The position numbers and the translations under genes are program-made. The notes below the pieces were generated by a model. That model made no database searches. It was given only the letters and a program-made list of their open reading frames with translations, and was not told the DNA's origin. Shown in pieces: positions 19,701 to 32,800 of a DNA stretch of 64,000 nucleotides (its first letter is position 1; every line of letters begins with the position of its first letter). Source of the stretch: Mastacembelus armatus (lineage: Eukaryota > Chordata > Actinopteri > Synbranchiformes > Mastacembelidae); the NCBI RefSeq assembly GCF_900324485.2, contig NC_046639.1:10329718-10393717 (forward strand). Reading direction: 5' to 3'.

Positions 19701-21151
19701 ATAGCAGCAGTTTTAACATGTCTTTGAGGAGTGCACAAGCACTGCAGTGCTGAGGTTATTACTGTGTGGAGTGACAGAGGCAGAAAATTTGTTACAAATC
19801 AGCAGGCACTAGTCCAGTTGAAAGTTTCCTGTAGTTTACAGCATCTTACTGTAAGACCTTCAGTATTTAGCTTTGGCAAAAACGTTTGCGCTTTTCCAGT
19901 GCATGTGATAAATCTTTGGTACAGGTACACATTACAAATCCCAGTTTCCTGCAGGTGATTTTCTTTGAAACAGGAGCAGACCTTTTTGAGAATTTCAGGA
20001 AACACCAGACCACTATTCCCAGCCTTCAGTGATATAAATATTTATAAATAGGTTTTTGTATATTTTATATGGGCTTTTCCACCAAATCCAAACTAAATGG
20101 TGCTCCTGGGGGCCTACTGGAGACTGAGATAAGGTTATATATGTCTTACTTTGTCCAACCAACTAGGCACAAAGAGAATCCATTTACTGGATTCTGAGTT
20201 GTGTTGTATCAAAAAAAATACATATTTCCTAAACTGTCAAACTATTCCATTAAGTGGGGTTTGAGGATATAGTCAATTGCACTATTGCTTACTCAGGGTA
20301 TCTGCAGGTTTCTAAGAGCTAGATTTAAGACTTTTTAAGACCTTTTTAATACCACGCAGAATGAAATTTAAGACCAATTTTGTAGAAATAAAATATAACA
20401 TCACACAATAAAACCAATTACCATAACACTGTTTATTGATATAAACTGTTTACACACCGTTTGATTTATTGAGTAAAACAAAAATAAAATGCCAGGTGGT
20501 TTCCGACAGGTTTCCACAGCCGCTTTGTCTTATTCACACCGCATGTGGGTCTCCAAAGCTTTCATACCCATTGTTCCGAGTTTTACATTTTTTTGCACAG
20601 CCTGCACCGGACCTCGAACACGTCGCCACTAACTGGACTTAACCACGGCGCAAAATTAGGGTTTTGTAACCAATTGTCATTAAATTTACATTTACCCATG
20701 GTAAAAGACTAAAAACTTTCCCACAGTTCACGCAGCTGCCGGAAAGCATGTGTTAAATGAACTCCACTCAAACGCGTATTTTAGTTGGTTCCGCCTATTT
20801 CTTTCTGCATAACAAATACGCGAAAGGATTTCAAATTGATTTCAAGATGAAAATAAAATCTTCTTTATGGGGTCTGTTAAGACCTTTGAAACGCGAATTT
20901 AAGACATTTTAATGCTAATTAAGGCCTTAGTTTTATAATATGGAATTTAAGACTTTTTAAGGATCCGCGGACACCCTGTTACTTCTTTCGTTACTGCCTC
21001 TCTTGTTTAGGATGACCCTGGAGCTGACAAGGAGAACTCCATGCTTCCTCCCACTGGTGTTGTTCCCTCCACAAAGGCCAGCGAGGACAACATCATCGAC
21101 AACCCATACCTCCGGCCGGTCAAAAAACCCAAAGTAAGACGGAAGAAATGA
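16741..21151 (+). CDS. taf8: TFIID subunit TAF8
   Basis: TAF8 pairs with TAF10 through a histone fold, joins TAF2 and completes TFIID for RNA polymerase II initiation. Coding exons: 16741-16788, 17590-17749, 18052-18150, 18236-18298, 18426-18550, 18713-18860, 18975-19117, 21011-21151. Phases agree and yield 308 residues (human 310). The histone fold spans about residues 25-110, starting at NYHLARRRTLQVVVSALLTE. The conserved 'HIPSHFPEFPDPHTYIKTP' motif and 'DVERALTRFMAKTGETQSLF' block follow. The end is NPYLRPVKKPKVRRKK, matching the human nuclear-import tail. The first exon is divergent and Gly/Ser/Ala-rich but starts MADPAVA against human MADAAAT. The last intron (1.9 kb) holds a hAT-like insert. 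Its 3' end faces cimap3, with only 416 bases between the stop codons. Confidence 0.96.
20294..20978. mobile_element. hAT-like non-autonomous element in taf8 intron 7
   Basis: A 685-bp insert starts CAGGGTATCTGCAGG. The complement of its end reads CAGGGTGTCCGCGGA, so it has short inverted termini. Both flanks contain repeated 'TTTAAGACTTTTTAAG' phrases next to the ends. CAGGG termini are typical of hAT elements. I could not see a clean 8-bp target duplication, and no transposase frame is present. Confidence 0.65.
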
Positions 21152-21397
21152 GTTGGGACCCACTTTAAAACTACAGACTCATGTTTGCCGCAGTGGTTGA
21201 TGCTTTCAGCATCCACAGAGAGGAGCAGAACTCGGTCCCCTGTACTGCTGGGACCAGTACTGCTGATGACTTTGGCATACTGACTTCTATTGAAGACAAC
21301 TTGTTTCTGTTAACTGTTAATTTTTACAGCAAGCACTCACCTTTTGTAAGGAACATCGTAGTGTAATACACAGAGACAATAATCCACTCATTTTGTA

Positions 21398-21403
21398 AAT
21401 AAA
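21398..21403 (+). terminator. taf8: Candidate polyadenylation signal of taf8
   Basis: An AATAAA 247 bases past the taf8 stop and 165 bases before the stop codon of the opposing cimap3 gene. The two 3' UTRs may therefore overlap. Confidence 0.5.
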
Positions 21404-21567
21404 GAAAAATATGTTTGTTTTTAAACACTGGGATAAACAATGTTTTGACATTCATTTTAGTTCAACATGTAAAACTGTTCTTGCCACAGTTTTGCTGAGA
21501 GAAACAGTTAAGGGAAATAAGACTGACAAATTGATGGGTGATGGGTTTTCATCCACCAGTTTCAGAG

Positions 21568-24500
21568 TTAATAATACAAACTCAGGTAGGCCACTCTGGT
21601 CCTCTGCTTCAGGAACTCCTTTTCATTGTTTAGCTGAAGAAACAGAACAAAGGAGCATTATAGGTTCTAATAAGAACTCCCTTTTACTGAAAAAATTGAG
21701 TTCAGGTAAAGCTGCTTTACATTCAGTAGTGGAATAAAATAGGCTTTGCTTTTACCCACTTTCACCCTGAGTGACTTCTTCTCCAGCTGAGGCAGGCTGG
21801 ACCAGTCTGGGCTCCCAAAGCGCATTGGCCAACTCACTTTCCTGTTTGTCACTATGTTGTGAGCATAGGTCCCGGGGCTGCAACATAAAATAACATTTGT
21901 CAGCTTCGTTCAGCGCTGTTAAACTGGAGTGGTGTGTTTGAGTGTGTCTGTCTCACCCTGGGCTCGCCTCAGCTGAAGATGACATGCTTTTAAACCTCTT
22001 TGCAGTTGAGTTGAAAGGTGTCTTGCCAGTAGGGGGGATTCTGGACTGGCTTTGATCGTTCTGGTACTGCTGCGGTGAAGGAGTCAGGTTCTGGTGATAA
22101 AATATTATAAAGAGATCATTTCATTACATGTTATTCTAGTAAATCAGTATTGCACTTACATGGAGTTGTGTGACTCAAGATACAGATTTTAAAAAAAGGA
22201 TTAAACCTTATTTATAAGCAGGCGGAAAAAATGTGTTCAGCCTCTGATTTGCATTTTGGGAATTTCTGACACCAACAATTTCTGGCAATTAGTGAAAAGA
22301 ACTAAACACACCACAGCTGGCAATTACCTCAAATTAGAATCCAATATTACTCCTTGCTACTTACATTTACAGTTATTAGACTCCTACTTATTTGCTTATT
22401 GATTCAGCTAATTTTAAAAGGGGTTGCAGTATCCACTGTATATGACTTTGTTTGGTAACAAACTGCTGCAAACATGAAACAACAAAAGCAGCTAACTTAT
22501 CACTGGAACAAACCAGACAAGAAGGTAAGATAAACTTTATTCATCCCCAAAGGGAAATTCAAGTAGACTTGTAGTTAATTAGTAAGTTAGTAGTGAGAAT
22601 AGCCAGTTGTCATCAGCCACTGGCTAAGGAGCTTCTCTGTTCCATCAGAATGTTGTGAAAGGGATGGTCAGTGTATTGCAGGATGGCATCTACCTTTTTC
22701 TGTGAGCATCTCTCCACCCCAGGTTCCAGTGAGTCTAGCCTCATTCTTGTCACTGAACCAGCTTTTTGCACCAGTTTGTCCAGCCGCCTTGCATCCTTCT
22801 GCTTTATGCTGCCTGCCTAGCAGACTGCAGCATAAAACAGCAAACTTGCTACCATAGTTTGCAGGAAGATGCTGCAAATGTTTTACCAAACATCTAAGGA
22901 CCTAAGCTACCTTTGGAGGTAAAGTCGTCCCTGCCGTTTTTTTAATATTGTACATCTGTGTTAAGTGACAACTTATTATCCAGCTGGATGCCTAGATATT
23001 TGTATGTTGACTGAATGAGGAGGGGCTTTGGACCTTCACAAATCCACTGGCATCTACTTAGTTTTAGAGGTGTTCAATAGGAGGCAGTTTTTGTGACACT
23101 GTCACTGAAGGATTTTATCAGGCCCCTGTACTCATCTTCCTGTCCATTCCTGATACATGCAACAAATCACAGTATCATCAGAATGTGGAAACACACAGAA
23201 TTGTACATGAAGTCTGCTGTGTACAGTGCGTATCGGAATGGAGACAAAACAGTCCCCTGTGGAGCCCCTGCTCTGCTCAAAACTCTACCAGAGATGCAGT
23301 TCCTCAGCCTGATGAACTGTGGCTGTTCTGTCCCTTTACGCTTTGTGCTCTGAGGATGATTGGTTAGATGGTACTGAATGCACTTTAAAAAATATCAAAG
23401 AACATAATCCTCACATAACTTTCAGGTTCTTCAATGATGTAACAAAATACAGTGACGCATGTAAAGGGCAGAATAATCCACTATGTCCACCAATATGTTA
23501 TCTCTAAACAAACTGCAGGGGATATATTGCATGTTTAACCTCTATTGCATGTTTAGCGTCTCAGTAGGCAGAGAATCATCCTCTCCAGGACCTTCATAAT
23601 ATAGGATGTGAGAACCACTGTCCTGTAGTCATTTAGTTCAGCCAGACACTTTACTTTAGGAACTGGAATAATACAAGATGTTTTCCACAGAGCTGGGACC
23701 CTCCCCAACTGTAAACTCAAGTTGAAGATCCTCTGTAGAGGTTTACACAGTTGGGCAGCACAGTCCTTAAGCAGTCTTGGACATTTATCAGCTGGGCCAG
23801 CTGCCTTCTCATAACAGTCTTTGTAACTCCACCCGAACACTTGTTACTATGACAGATGCACAAGGGTGTGGAGATGCACACAGATTGAGGACAAGGAGGA
23901 GGAGATGAAGGAGGAAACTGAGGAAGAATGAGGGGGCATGGCTGGACAGGCTGGGACAGAAAGTACATTTCCAGTAGTGTACATTCTTCCCCCCACAGTA
24001 TTATCCATAAGTGTTTAAGCAAAATAGAACAGTAATTGCCAAAAAATATATCAAAACAGAGTGAAAATTTTCAGGATCTACAAGGCAAATTCAGATAAAC
24101 TAATATATAAATACTTGTAGCTATGAATAAAGAGTGTTTGTCTTGTTCTTCACATTGCTGCAGTACATACAGTACTATGTAAAGTTCTATCCATCCATTT
24201 TCTATACCCACTTATTCCTTAACCAGGGCCACAGGGATCTGCTGGAGCCTATCCCAGCTCTCTTTCAGGTGGAAGGCAGGGTTACACCCTGAACAAGTCA
24301 CCAGTCAATCACAGGGTCACATACAGACAAACAACCAAACACACTCACACTCACTCCTATGGGCAATTTAGAGTCACCAATCAACCTGACATGCATGTTT
24401 TTGGACTGTGGGAGGAAACCGGAGTAGTGTGCAAAGTTTTAGGGACTATATTTAGACACACTATACTATATTTAGTTTTGCTGATTTCATTAATTTTTCT

Positions 24501-25225
24501 CTTTTTCTGTTTACTGTATTTTGCGATTCAGTACCGTTAACTGATAAATTTACTATTTGTGATATGAATTTGCAAAGCATCCTCACTTTACTTTTAGTGG
24601 TGAATACTCTTGCACATTACTGGATATCTACTTTCAAACTGTATACCATTAACATGAGAGTCAATGGCATTGGAAATAACCTTCATGACATCTTTTTTTT
24701 TTTCAAACTTGTGTTGAGCCATTCTGGCAGCAGGCTGAGGTCTAGTCCCTCTGAATAGCTAACCTGTATCATGTCAAATCGGTGGAATGCGTGCGAAAGT
24801 CTGTTTTATTCTATTAATGTAAAGTTTAATTTCAGTACATGGACGGGTTAACTTACCCTGATACAAGGCAGAAAACGTGCTGCCGTCCTGGCAGAAAGAC
24901 CAAGGCCTCTCTTACTCACAGGTCTCGTCTGTAAGTCGTACAGTATGGTGCCAAACTGTGAGGGAAATGTAAAGAATTAACGCTAGTTAAGCAGTTAAAG
25001 GACACGACGACGGTCTGAAACATACCAAACTCTGTATCAAAGGCCTAACTAGGACTAATTATTCTGCAGACACACCTCGTGGTTGTCATAGCAGCCAGGA
25101 CCGACATGTGGAGCTGTGTGTCGTGACATTTGATGTACCAGTCGGTTAGGTGCATAATGGAGGGGAAAGAGTTTCCTCTCCTGACAACTGCCAAAAAACA
25201 CTCGCTGATCAGGTGCTGTTGACAT
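21568..25225 (-). CDS. cimap3: Ciliary microtubule-associated protein 3 (pitchfork)
   Basis: Five small exons, assembled here by hand: 25076-25225, 24857-24955, 21957-22090, 21760-21877, 21568-21633. All phases agree and give 188 residues (human PIFO/CIMAP3 191). Segments align with human along the whole length: 'FGSCQERKLFPLHYAPN' with FGTCQQRKLFPHFHPPN, 'GPGCY' in both, 'LSARTAARF' with LGARTAVRF, 'WPMRFGSPDW' with WPMKFGSPDW, and the C-terminal 'RVAYLSLYY' with RVAYLSLYYN. In mammals Pifo acts at basal bodies and ciliary targeting vesicles and promotes Aurora A activation during cilium disassembly; family members bind ciliary microtubules. Donor sites after exons 1 and 4 (GTGTGT, GTGGGT) are weaker than usual. 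Intron 2 carries a LINE relic and a SINE-like copy. The start is the only in-frame ATG before the first conserved block. Confidence 0.9.
22527..23845 (-). mobile_element. Degraded CR1/Rex-like LINE in cimap3 intron 2
   Basis: On the minus strand 23553-23840 encodes a reverse-transcriptase stretch ('RVPALWKTSCIIPVPK' then 'LNDYRTVVLTSYIMKVLERM'), matching the palm region of CR1/L2/Rex1-type LINEs. Further down, 'SDDTVICCM' resembles the catalytic [FY]ADD core followed by 'LLLNTSKTK'. The element ends near 22527 in 'AACTTTATTCATCCCCAAAGG', a typical 3' tail of this group. It is shifted and interrupted many times, and the 5' part is missing. Confidence 0.7.
24186..24432 (-). repeat. SINE-like dispersed repeat, 5'-truncated
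   Basis: The complement of the same family as at 7984-8333. It begins with the CCATCC tail complement and keeps the 'cctatcccagctctctttcag' and 'aatcaacctgacatgcatg' blocks, but stops before the tRNA-like head. Confidence 0.7.
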
Positions 25226-25516
25226 TTGTGGAAAACACAGCTATGCAAATCACGGAAACTGAGCGGAAAAGAAAAGTTATGCTAGCAATCGGCGTCGTCT
25301 TAACCTGACATAACAGTCGTACTGTTTTGACTCGTAACAATGGCAACCGAGTTGGTATATTAATTATGCCATTTTACATTTTCTAATTCATATTAAATAT
25401 TACTTATACTCTTATCTTTCCAGTAAAATATTAAATTGCATAACGCTTACAATAAAGCCGCCTAGATGACCTGAAAGATTTTAAGTGCTCCTGGTATCTC
25501 TTCGGCAGCCAATGTC

Positions 25517-25750
25517 AGCAGTGTTGCCAAGTCGCCAGTAAGGAAAGTAGCTATTGGTTGTCCTAAAAGTCGCTAGAAGTCGTCAAATGACGCCATCGCG
25601 TAATTTGCATAATTCTCATGACTCATGCATGTAATTGTTATGGACGCTTTTGCCAACTTCAGAAATGGAAAGTAAGAGACAATTGTGATTCTTTATAAGA
25701 AATAAGGGACAGAATAAGGGACACTCAAAATATTTGTACTGTGCCATATA
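25517..25750. repeat. Teleost dispersed repeat (possibly hAT-derived)
   Basis: It contains the phrases 'GCAGTGTTGCCAAGTCGC', 'AGTAGCTATTGGTTGTCC' and 'GACGCCATCGCGTAATTTGC', which recur widely in fish genomes as part of a non-autonomous element. It lies between cimap3 and atp6ap1. I saw no coding potential and no clean partner terminus. Confidence 0.5.
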
Positions 25751-26180
25751 ATGTAGGATGACGGCCTACAGTTAATGTGTTCTCAGAAATAATTACATTT
25801 GTCTTGCTTAACCTATTTATCTATATACTCTAAAAAGAATTCTGTCATAAAAAAATGTCATCAGCCTGAGTAAATTGTACCATTATAGAATTGTGACTGC
25901 ACAAGGAACGTAGTAATTTAGGAGGTGAAAATACTGTGAAATTTCATACATGGGCCTACAAAAGGCATGAAGTTAATCAGAGAAATCATGTCAATCATAT
26001 CAGAGAAATCATAATCATGAAGAAATTATAACAACTGAACGTCTAATGAAACGTCAGTCAATAAAGCCGCCTGTGAGTGTTTTGGGAAGACTCCTAAGGG
26101 ATATTCAGTAAGGAAAAGGTTATTGGATTGTGTCAACAGTAAAACTGCAGCCATGAAGTATATAAATTCTATTAATCAAT
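25751..26180. other. Intergenic DNA between cimap3 and atp6ap1
   Basis: AT-rich; no exon, RNA gene or classified repeat recognised. Confidence 0.3.
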
Positions 26181-26187
26181 AGATATA

Positions 26188-26193
26188 TTTATT
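26188..26193 (-). terminator. atp6ap1: Candidate polyadenylation signal of atp6ap1
   Basis: AATAAA on the minus strand, about 660 bases after the stop codon at 26852. Confidence 0.45.
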
Positions 26194-26851
26194 GCAATTA
26201 AAAGACAGTCTATAGCAATCATTCATAAATTTGGCAAAAGCAGTACAGAGGCACTGTCATTAAATTTGGGATGAACCTGATACACAGAAAAGAGTAGAGT
26301 GGTGTAGATTTAACCACAAGGAGTAGAAACAGAACTAAATCCAAGGGGAAGTATTAGTATACTTCTGCAAGACAATTCCAAAAAGCAACACTCCTGAAAT
26401 TTCACACATTTCAACAATGAATCACATTTTATATACATGCACATCTTTCAATACCAGTAGTCTTTAAATTAAAGTTGGAAAAATAAAGTAAGAACTGAGG
26501 TCTGAAACGGTCCTACAGCATCCAGCAGTCACATTTATGTTGACACAGAAGGCATTCTCTGGTGACAGTACAAATAACCTCCACTGTCTCTGGTCACTGA
26601 CACAAAAAACATTATTTTGCACACACACACACTTAAAAGTTAAACGGTGCATCCATTTTGGCACTTGCAAATGTGAACAAATGGAATGTGCCTGGCAAGA
26701 TAACAATACCCCAAAGTCAACTGCGGAAGGATTCAGAAAAGTATAGGAGAGAATATCAGAGGACAAAAGAGTCTGCCTGACAGATAAAAAAAAAAAAAAA
26801 ATCTACAGGAGGCAGTAAAAGCCTGAGGCGTGTGTGTGTGTTGAGAATGCT

Positions 26852-29800
26852 TCACTCCGACTGAGGCACTGAAATCGATGGACCTTTGGGGTCATCAAAT
26901 CGATCCATTGTGCTTAGCTGCATGATCATGTGCAGACCATATACTAAAATTAACAGCATAACCAAAGAGGTCACCAGCCCCATCCAAATCCCTGGGCTGA
27001 AGAAGCCAGCACAATCACTGGCATAGGAGAAATTTGTTCCATTGCCCAAACCGAAGCCCTGAATCTGTATCACAACAAAGAGAAGAAACATGTATTCAGT
27101 GAATAACAGAAAAACTAAACAGACACCTTATTAAATTAAACTTCAAAAAGATATTTTAGTGTAATGTTGCAGGAGTGCTGAGTGACAGAAAGGAAAATAC
27201 TGCAACACACTACCTGGAAGTTGATAAAATTGAGCCTCCACTGGGATGTGTTTTGGTTGGTGTTATTTGGCACTAGCAGAGCTTGATCGAAGCTATTGAC
27301 AGACTGGCAGTGAAAGGAATACTCTGCAGGGGCATAGATGCTGCGGCTCCCAATGAATGAGGCAGTTTGACCACTAGACTGCAGCTGCACTGAGTCCAGG
27401 GTGAACCAGTTCCGTGCAGATCCAGGATAGAACCGTTGACTCATGGCAAAACTGGAGATCAACATAAGAACAGTTCTTATCAAAGTCACACAATACATAT
27501 CACTACAATGACACACTCAAACTAAACTGATAATAATATGCGATATAAGATAAAAATCTAAAGGTGAATTATTCTGAATGTTGTCATTTATAGTTATCGA
27601 GGGGGTGAGAGAGTGATTCAGAATTTTTTAAGATTAAAAGCCATGAAAATGTCTTTTCTTAATCAGTATCTTAGTGTGAGTGATGTGGCCCTTCATGAGC
27701 ATGTGCATTGTACAGGAATTAGTGATATTTGAATCTGATCACACTCAAATTGGTTACTCAAATTAACCACACAAAGTTATGAGTCAGACTGTGCGTGTTT
27801 AGCTCTTAATAAAAACCTGTTACTATTCTAAACACATACTGTATTTACAAACAGAGAGGTAGATATTAATCTGGATCATCATCATCAGGATGATGATATG
27901 AAACCAGGTTTTCAGGAGCTTAAACAAATGAATCAAGGAATAGTTTGAAACATTGGGTACTACGCACAGTATATTTGCTGTCTCTGAGATTTACATGAGA
28001 AGATTGATACTGCTCTGTACATTAAATGTGATGCTACATTCAACAGCTGCTTACCGTGGGGCAAAAAAGTATTTAGTCAGCCACCAATTGTGCAAGTTCT
28101 CCCACTTAAAAAGATGAGAGAGGCCTGTAATTTTCGTCATAGGTATACCTCAACTATGAGAGACAAAATGAGAAAAAAAATCCAGAAAATCACATTGTTT
28201 GACTTTTAAAGAATTTATTTGCAAATTATGGTGGAAAATAAGTATTTGGTCAATAACAAAAGTTCATCTCAGTACTTCGTTATATACCCTTTGTTGGCAA
28301 TGACAGAGATCAAACGTTTTCTGTAAGTCTTCACACACTGTTGCTGGTATTTTGGCCCATTCCTCCATGCAGATCTCCTCTAGAGCAGTGATGTTTTGGG
28401 GCTGTCGCTGGGCAACACAGACTTTCAACTCCCTCCAAAGATTTTCTATGGGGTTGAGATCTGGAGACTGGCTAGGCCACTCCAGGACCTTGAAATGCTT
28501 CTTACGAAGCCACTCCTTCGTTACCCGGGCGGTGTGTTTGGGATCATTGTCATGCTGAAAGACCCAGCCACGTTACATCTTCAATGCCCTTGCTGATGGA
28601 AGGAGGTTTTCACTCAAAATCTGACGATACATGGCCCCATTCATTCTTTCCTTTACATGGATCAGTCGTCCTGGTCCCTATGCAGAAAAACAGCCCCAAA
28701 GCATGATGTTTCCACCCCCATGCTTCAATTTAGGTATGGTGTTCTTTGGATGCAACTCAACATTCTTTCTCCTCCAAACACAACGAGTTTTTACCAAAAA
28801 GTTCTATTTTGGTTTCATATGACCATATAACATTCTCCCAATCCTCTTCTGGATCATCCAAATGCTCTCTAGCAAACTTCAGACGGTACTGGACATGTAC
28901 TGGCTTAAGCAAGGGGACACGTCTGGCACCGCAGGATTTGAGTCCCTGGCAGCGTAGTGTGTTACTGATGGTAGCCTTTGTTACTTTGGTCCCAGCTCTC
29001 TGCAGGTCATTCACTAGGTCCCCCCGTGTGGTTCTGGGATTTTTGCTCACCGTCATCATTTTGACCCCACGGGGTGAGATCTTTGCGTGGAACCCCAGAT
29101 CGAGGGAGATTATCAGTGGTCTTGTATGTCTTCCATTTTTTAATAATTGCTCCCACAGTTGATTTCTTCACACCAAGCTGCTTACCTATTGCAGATTCAG
29201 TCTTCCCAGCCTGGTGCAGGTCTACAATTTTGTTTCTGGTGTCCTTTGACAGCTCTCTGGTTTTGGCCATAGTGGAGTTTGGAGTGTGACTGTCTGTGTG
29301 GACAGGTGTCTTTTATACTGATAACATGTTCAACAGGTGCCATTAATACAGGTAACGAGTGGAGGACAAAGGAGCCTCTTACAGAAGAAGTTACAGGTCT
29401 GTGAGAGCCAGAAATCTTGCTTGTTTGTAGGTGACCAAATACTTATTTTTTACCATAATTTGCAATTAAATTCTTTAAAAATCAGACAATGTGATTTTCT
29501 GGATTTTTTTTCTCATTTTGTCTCTCATAGTTGAGGTATACCTATGACGAAAATTACAGGCCTCTCTCATCTTTTTAAGTGGGAGAACTTGCACAATTGG
29601 TGGCTAACTACTTTTTTGCCCCACTGTAGCTTATTAGCTTGAAGACTATAAACAACTGTAGAAAAGTATGCTTTCCAGCAGCTCTGAAATTCACTTATTA
29701 ACATGGTATCTCGTTTGTTTAATCTGTACAAAACCAAAGTGTAAAAATGTCAGATTGTGGTTCTACATGGGTTACTGCCAGGCTATTTGTGGCCAGACTC

Positions 29801-32800
29801 AGTGACTTTCTGGAGTTTCAGCTGGTTGCCTACAATAGTCTGCCGTACGTCAACACACAGTTTGTACTCAGATGTTTTTATACATTACAGTTATTGTATG
29901 GATGAAACAAATGAGATATACCTTGTTGATTTGTGTGCTTTACAGGAGTTTCTTTAAGACAAGCTAAGCAGCTACTGGCTGTAAATATAGATTTTATATA
30001 TTTGAATATATATAACATGAAAAAGGTTATAAAGAGAAGTCTATAGCCCGAAATGTCTAAATATTCCTTTTAAATAAGCAAATGATTACCTTACCTTAGT
30101 ACAAAGCCTGATGCATAAGTGAGGACAAGCCTGAAGACAGAAAAAAAGAATGAATTTAAAAGCACTTTCCTTCAAATAGCATAAACTATTTTTATGAAAC
30201 AATGAAAGGCACAGGCACAGAAAGGCACAACTTACAGCGAGTTTGTCTGGTTACACAGGGATCCTGCTAAGGAAGGTGTTTGTGTAGCGAGGTCAAGCCA
30301 CGGTGAAGTGCTTGTGAAACTAATATTGAGATTCTGAGCCCAAAGCATTATGCAAGGGCTACCAGACACATTAAACATGATGGGTGGTGAAACATCAGCT
30401 ACAACTGCCTGGAGCAAGGACCGACCCACAGGCTGGTTAGGCACAGATGTCTCTGAAATCACCTGCAGAAATAAGTAACCATGGTAAGTATTAAAATGTT
30501 TCAATTATTTTTTTTAAATTTAATTCTGTGTCAACCTGTATGTGGGCTAGTTAGAATGTCTTACGCGTGATGGCTGGACTCCTGTGTATACTGCAGTGTA
30601 CAGGACATTTTTTGCTTTCACGATACTTAGAACTTTCCCAATAATCTCATCTGTTGAAAGGAAAATACACTTGATTTATATATTGCAAAACTTCTTACTG
30701 TACATGATTACAACTATGCAGCCACCAAGATACTGTTATTTTTTCACTGGAGCATTAAAACTTACCATTGATATGTAGGACCTCTTTGCAAGACTTCTGC
30801 AAACTACAAAACAATGATTTTATATCTCTATTTCTACATAAAAATACATATATGATAGTTCCTTTCAGTGATACACTGCAGAGCACAAATGTCTCACCCA
30901 GTACAATAAGGAAGACTGATGAGTAGCAGATTGTTGACAGATGCATTAATGGTCAGCTCTGACAGAGTGTCAGCGTCTACGGGCAGGGGCGAGACACCAA
31001 GCTTGTCCTTCAGCAGAGGCAGGACAGCAGAGGAACCCGACCACTCCAAGGCCGGGAGTGTCACTGATGAGGAAGAAGACTGCAGTACAGCCTGGAGAAG
31101 AGCAAATGGAAAGAATTATCAGCCTTATTAGTCTGTCAAAATCATCTTCATTAGGACTAATGAACTAAGTTACGAAGACCTACCTCAAGGTTCTGAAAGG
31201 CACTATCCTGCTTGTTGCCAAACACTCCACCAAAGACCGTGAAGTCATCTTTGCTTAACTGAATACAAACAAGTACAGTATAATATCACAGTTCACCTGC
31301 TTTAATAGACCAGTACGAACCACAAAGCATCATGAAAATATAACAGTTGCAATACACAGAATTCCTAATAATAAATCACATCAATGAGCATACAGGACAA
31401 GCAACCCAGACAGTACAGGCTACTATAGTGGAACCCTAAAATAGGAAGTAATGCCAAAACTCACTGTCACACCAAAATGAAATGATTGTTACACATTGTC
31501 ATGTGGCATTGCAGCACAACTCACAACTGCCCTACTTTAGACAACTTAAATATACAAGAACAAGTTTCTCAGTCACCCTTAACTCAAATTTGTTTAGTGA
31601 CATACTGTAAACATATTTGCTATGGAGCAGGTCAACAGTTCTCATGTCAGGGACTGACCTTGTCCTGCAGAAAAAGTAGCACCGTGTGGGAGCCAGAGCT
31701 AAAGGCAGAGGTGAGGTAGGCATTCAGCTGATCGTTGGATGTAATGTGACCAGCTGCGGGTGAGGCCAGTGGTGGTAAGCTAAACATACAGGGAGGGGAA
31801 AGACAAAGTGTGATATCTATCAACAGTTTTCTCTGTTGCTTAAGCACATTTCGGGAAACAGTGTGACAGACCTCAAAACACTTCAATCATCAATGTTTGT
31901 GTAATGATGAAACACAGGTTCTACCTGCAGCCACATCTTTTAAAATATATTGTACATTCACAGCCTTCTCTATTACTGTGTAGCTTGCACGCTATTGCTG
32001 TAATGTGCAGAGACAGAGTTGTGTAAAATATAAAAAATAAAGCAGAAAGCAAGTTATAACACTGTGCAATGAAGACACATTTCACCCTGCATTAAATGTA
32101 TGTGAGCTGGGGCACATTGCATTGCTTAATCTATTTGTTCTAACAATACACAAAACTATTTGGGCCTAGTGAAATGCTGAACTGATTGTGTTGTCCCCAG
32201 AACCCTGTCCTCCCTCTAACCCAGCCACCACACATTCACTTCCATAGTCCCTCTGTAGGATCAGCTTGCTGTCCTTGTCTGTAAAACTCGGTTTCACCAC
32301 CTATGTCGTAAAAGTGTTTGAGAAATGACAGCACATCAGTTGCACCACTAAAGAATGGAAACTAGAAACTAGAATGGAAGTATCTGGTTTTAATGCCCTT
32401 TCAGACCACAACAAAAGAAGAACCATAAATTACTGGACAGGGTGATTGATGTAAAACTGCATTTTCAGACGGCTTGAGACATTTCCCTAACCCTTGAGGT
32501 CTTCCATATGAAAGAATTGCATTTACTATTATTTGGAGAATCTTGACTTTCATTCGACGAATGTGCCAGTGTAACACAAGGCTTCTGAATCGAAAGCGAC
32601 CAATTAAGTTTTCATATCAGCCTGGCCAGTATTAGGAAAGTAAAAACAAGTATTAGCATTAGCAGTTAGACTAGACAGATATTCAAAAGCAACATATACC
32701 AAAAAGGAGAATGGAATATTACCTCTCACTGGTCCATATTAGTAGTGGTACTTGAGCAGTAGCGCTGCCTGTAGCAAAAAGGGCGACGAAAAGGGCAATA

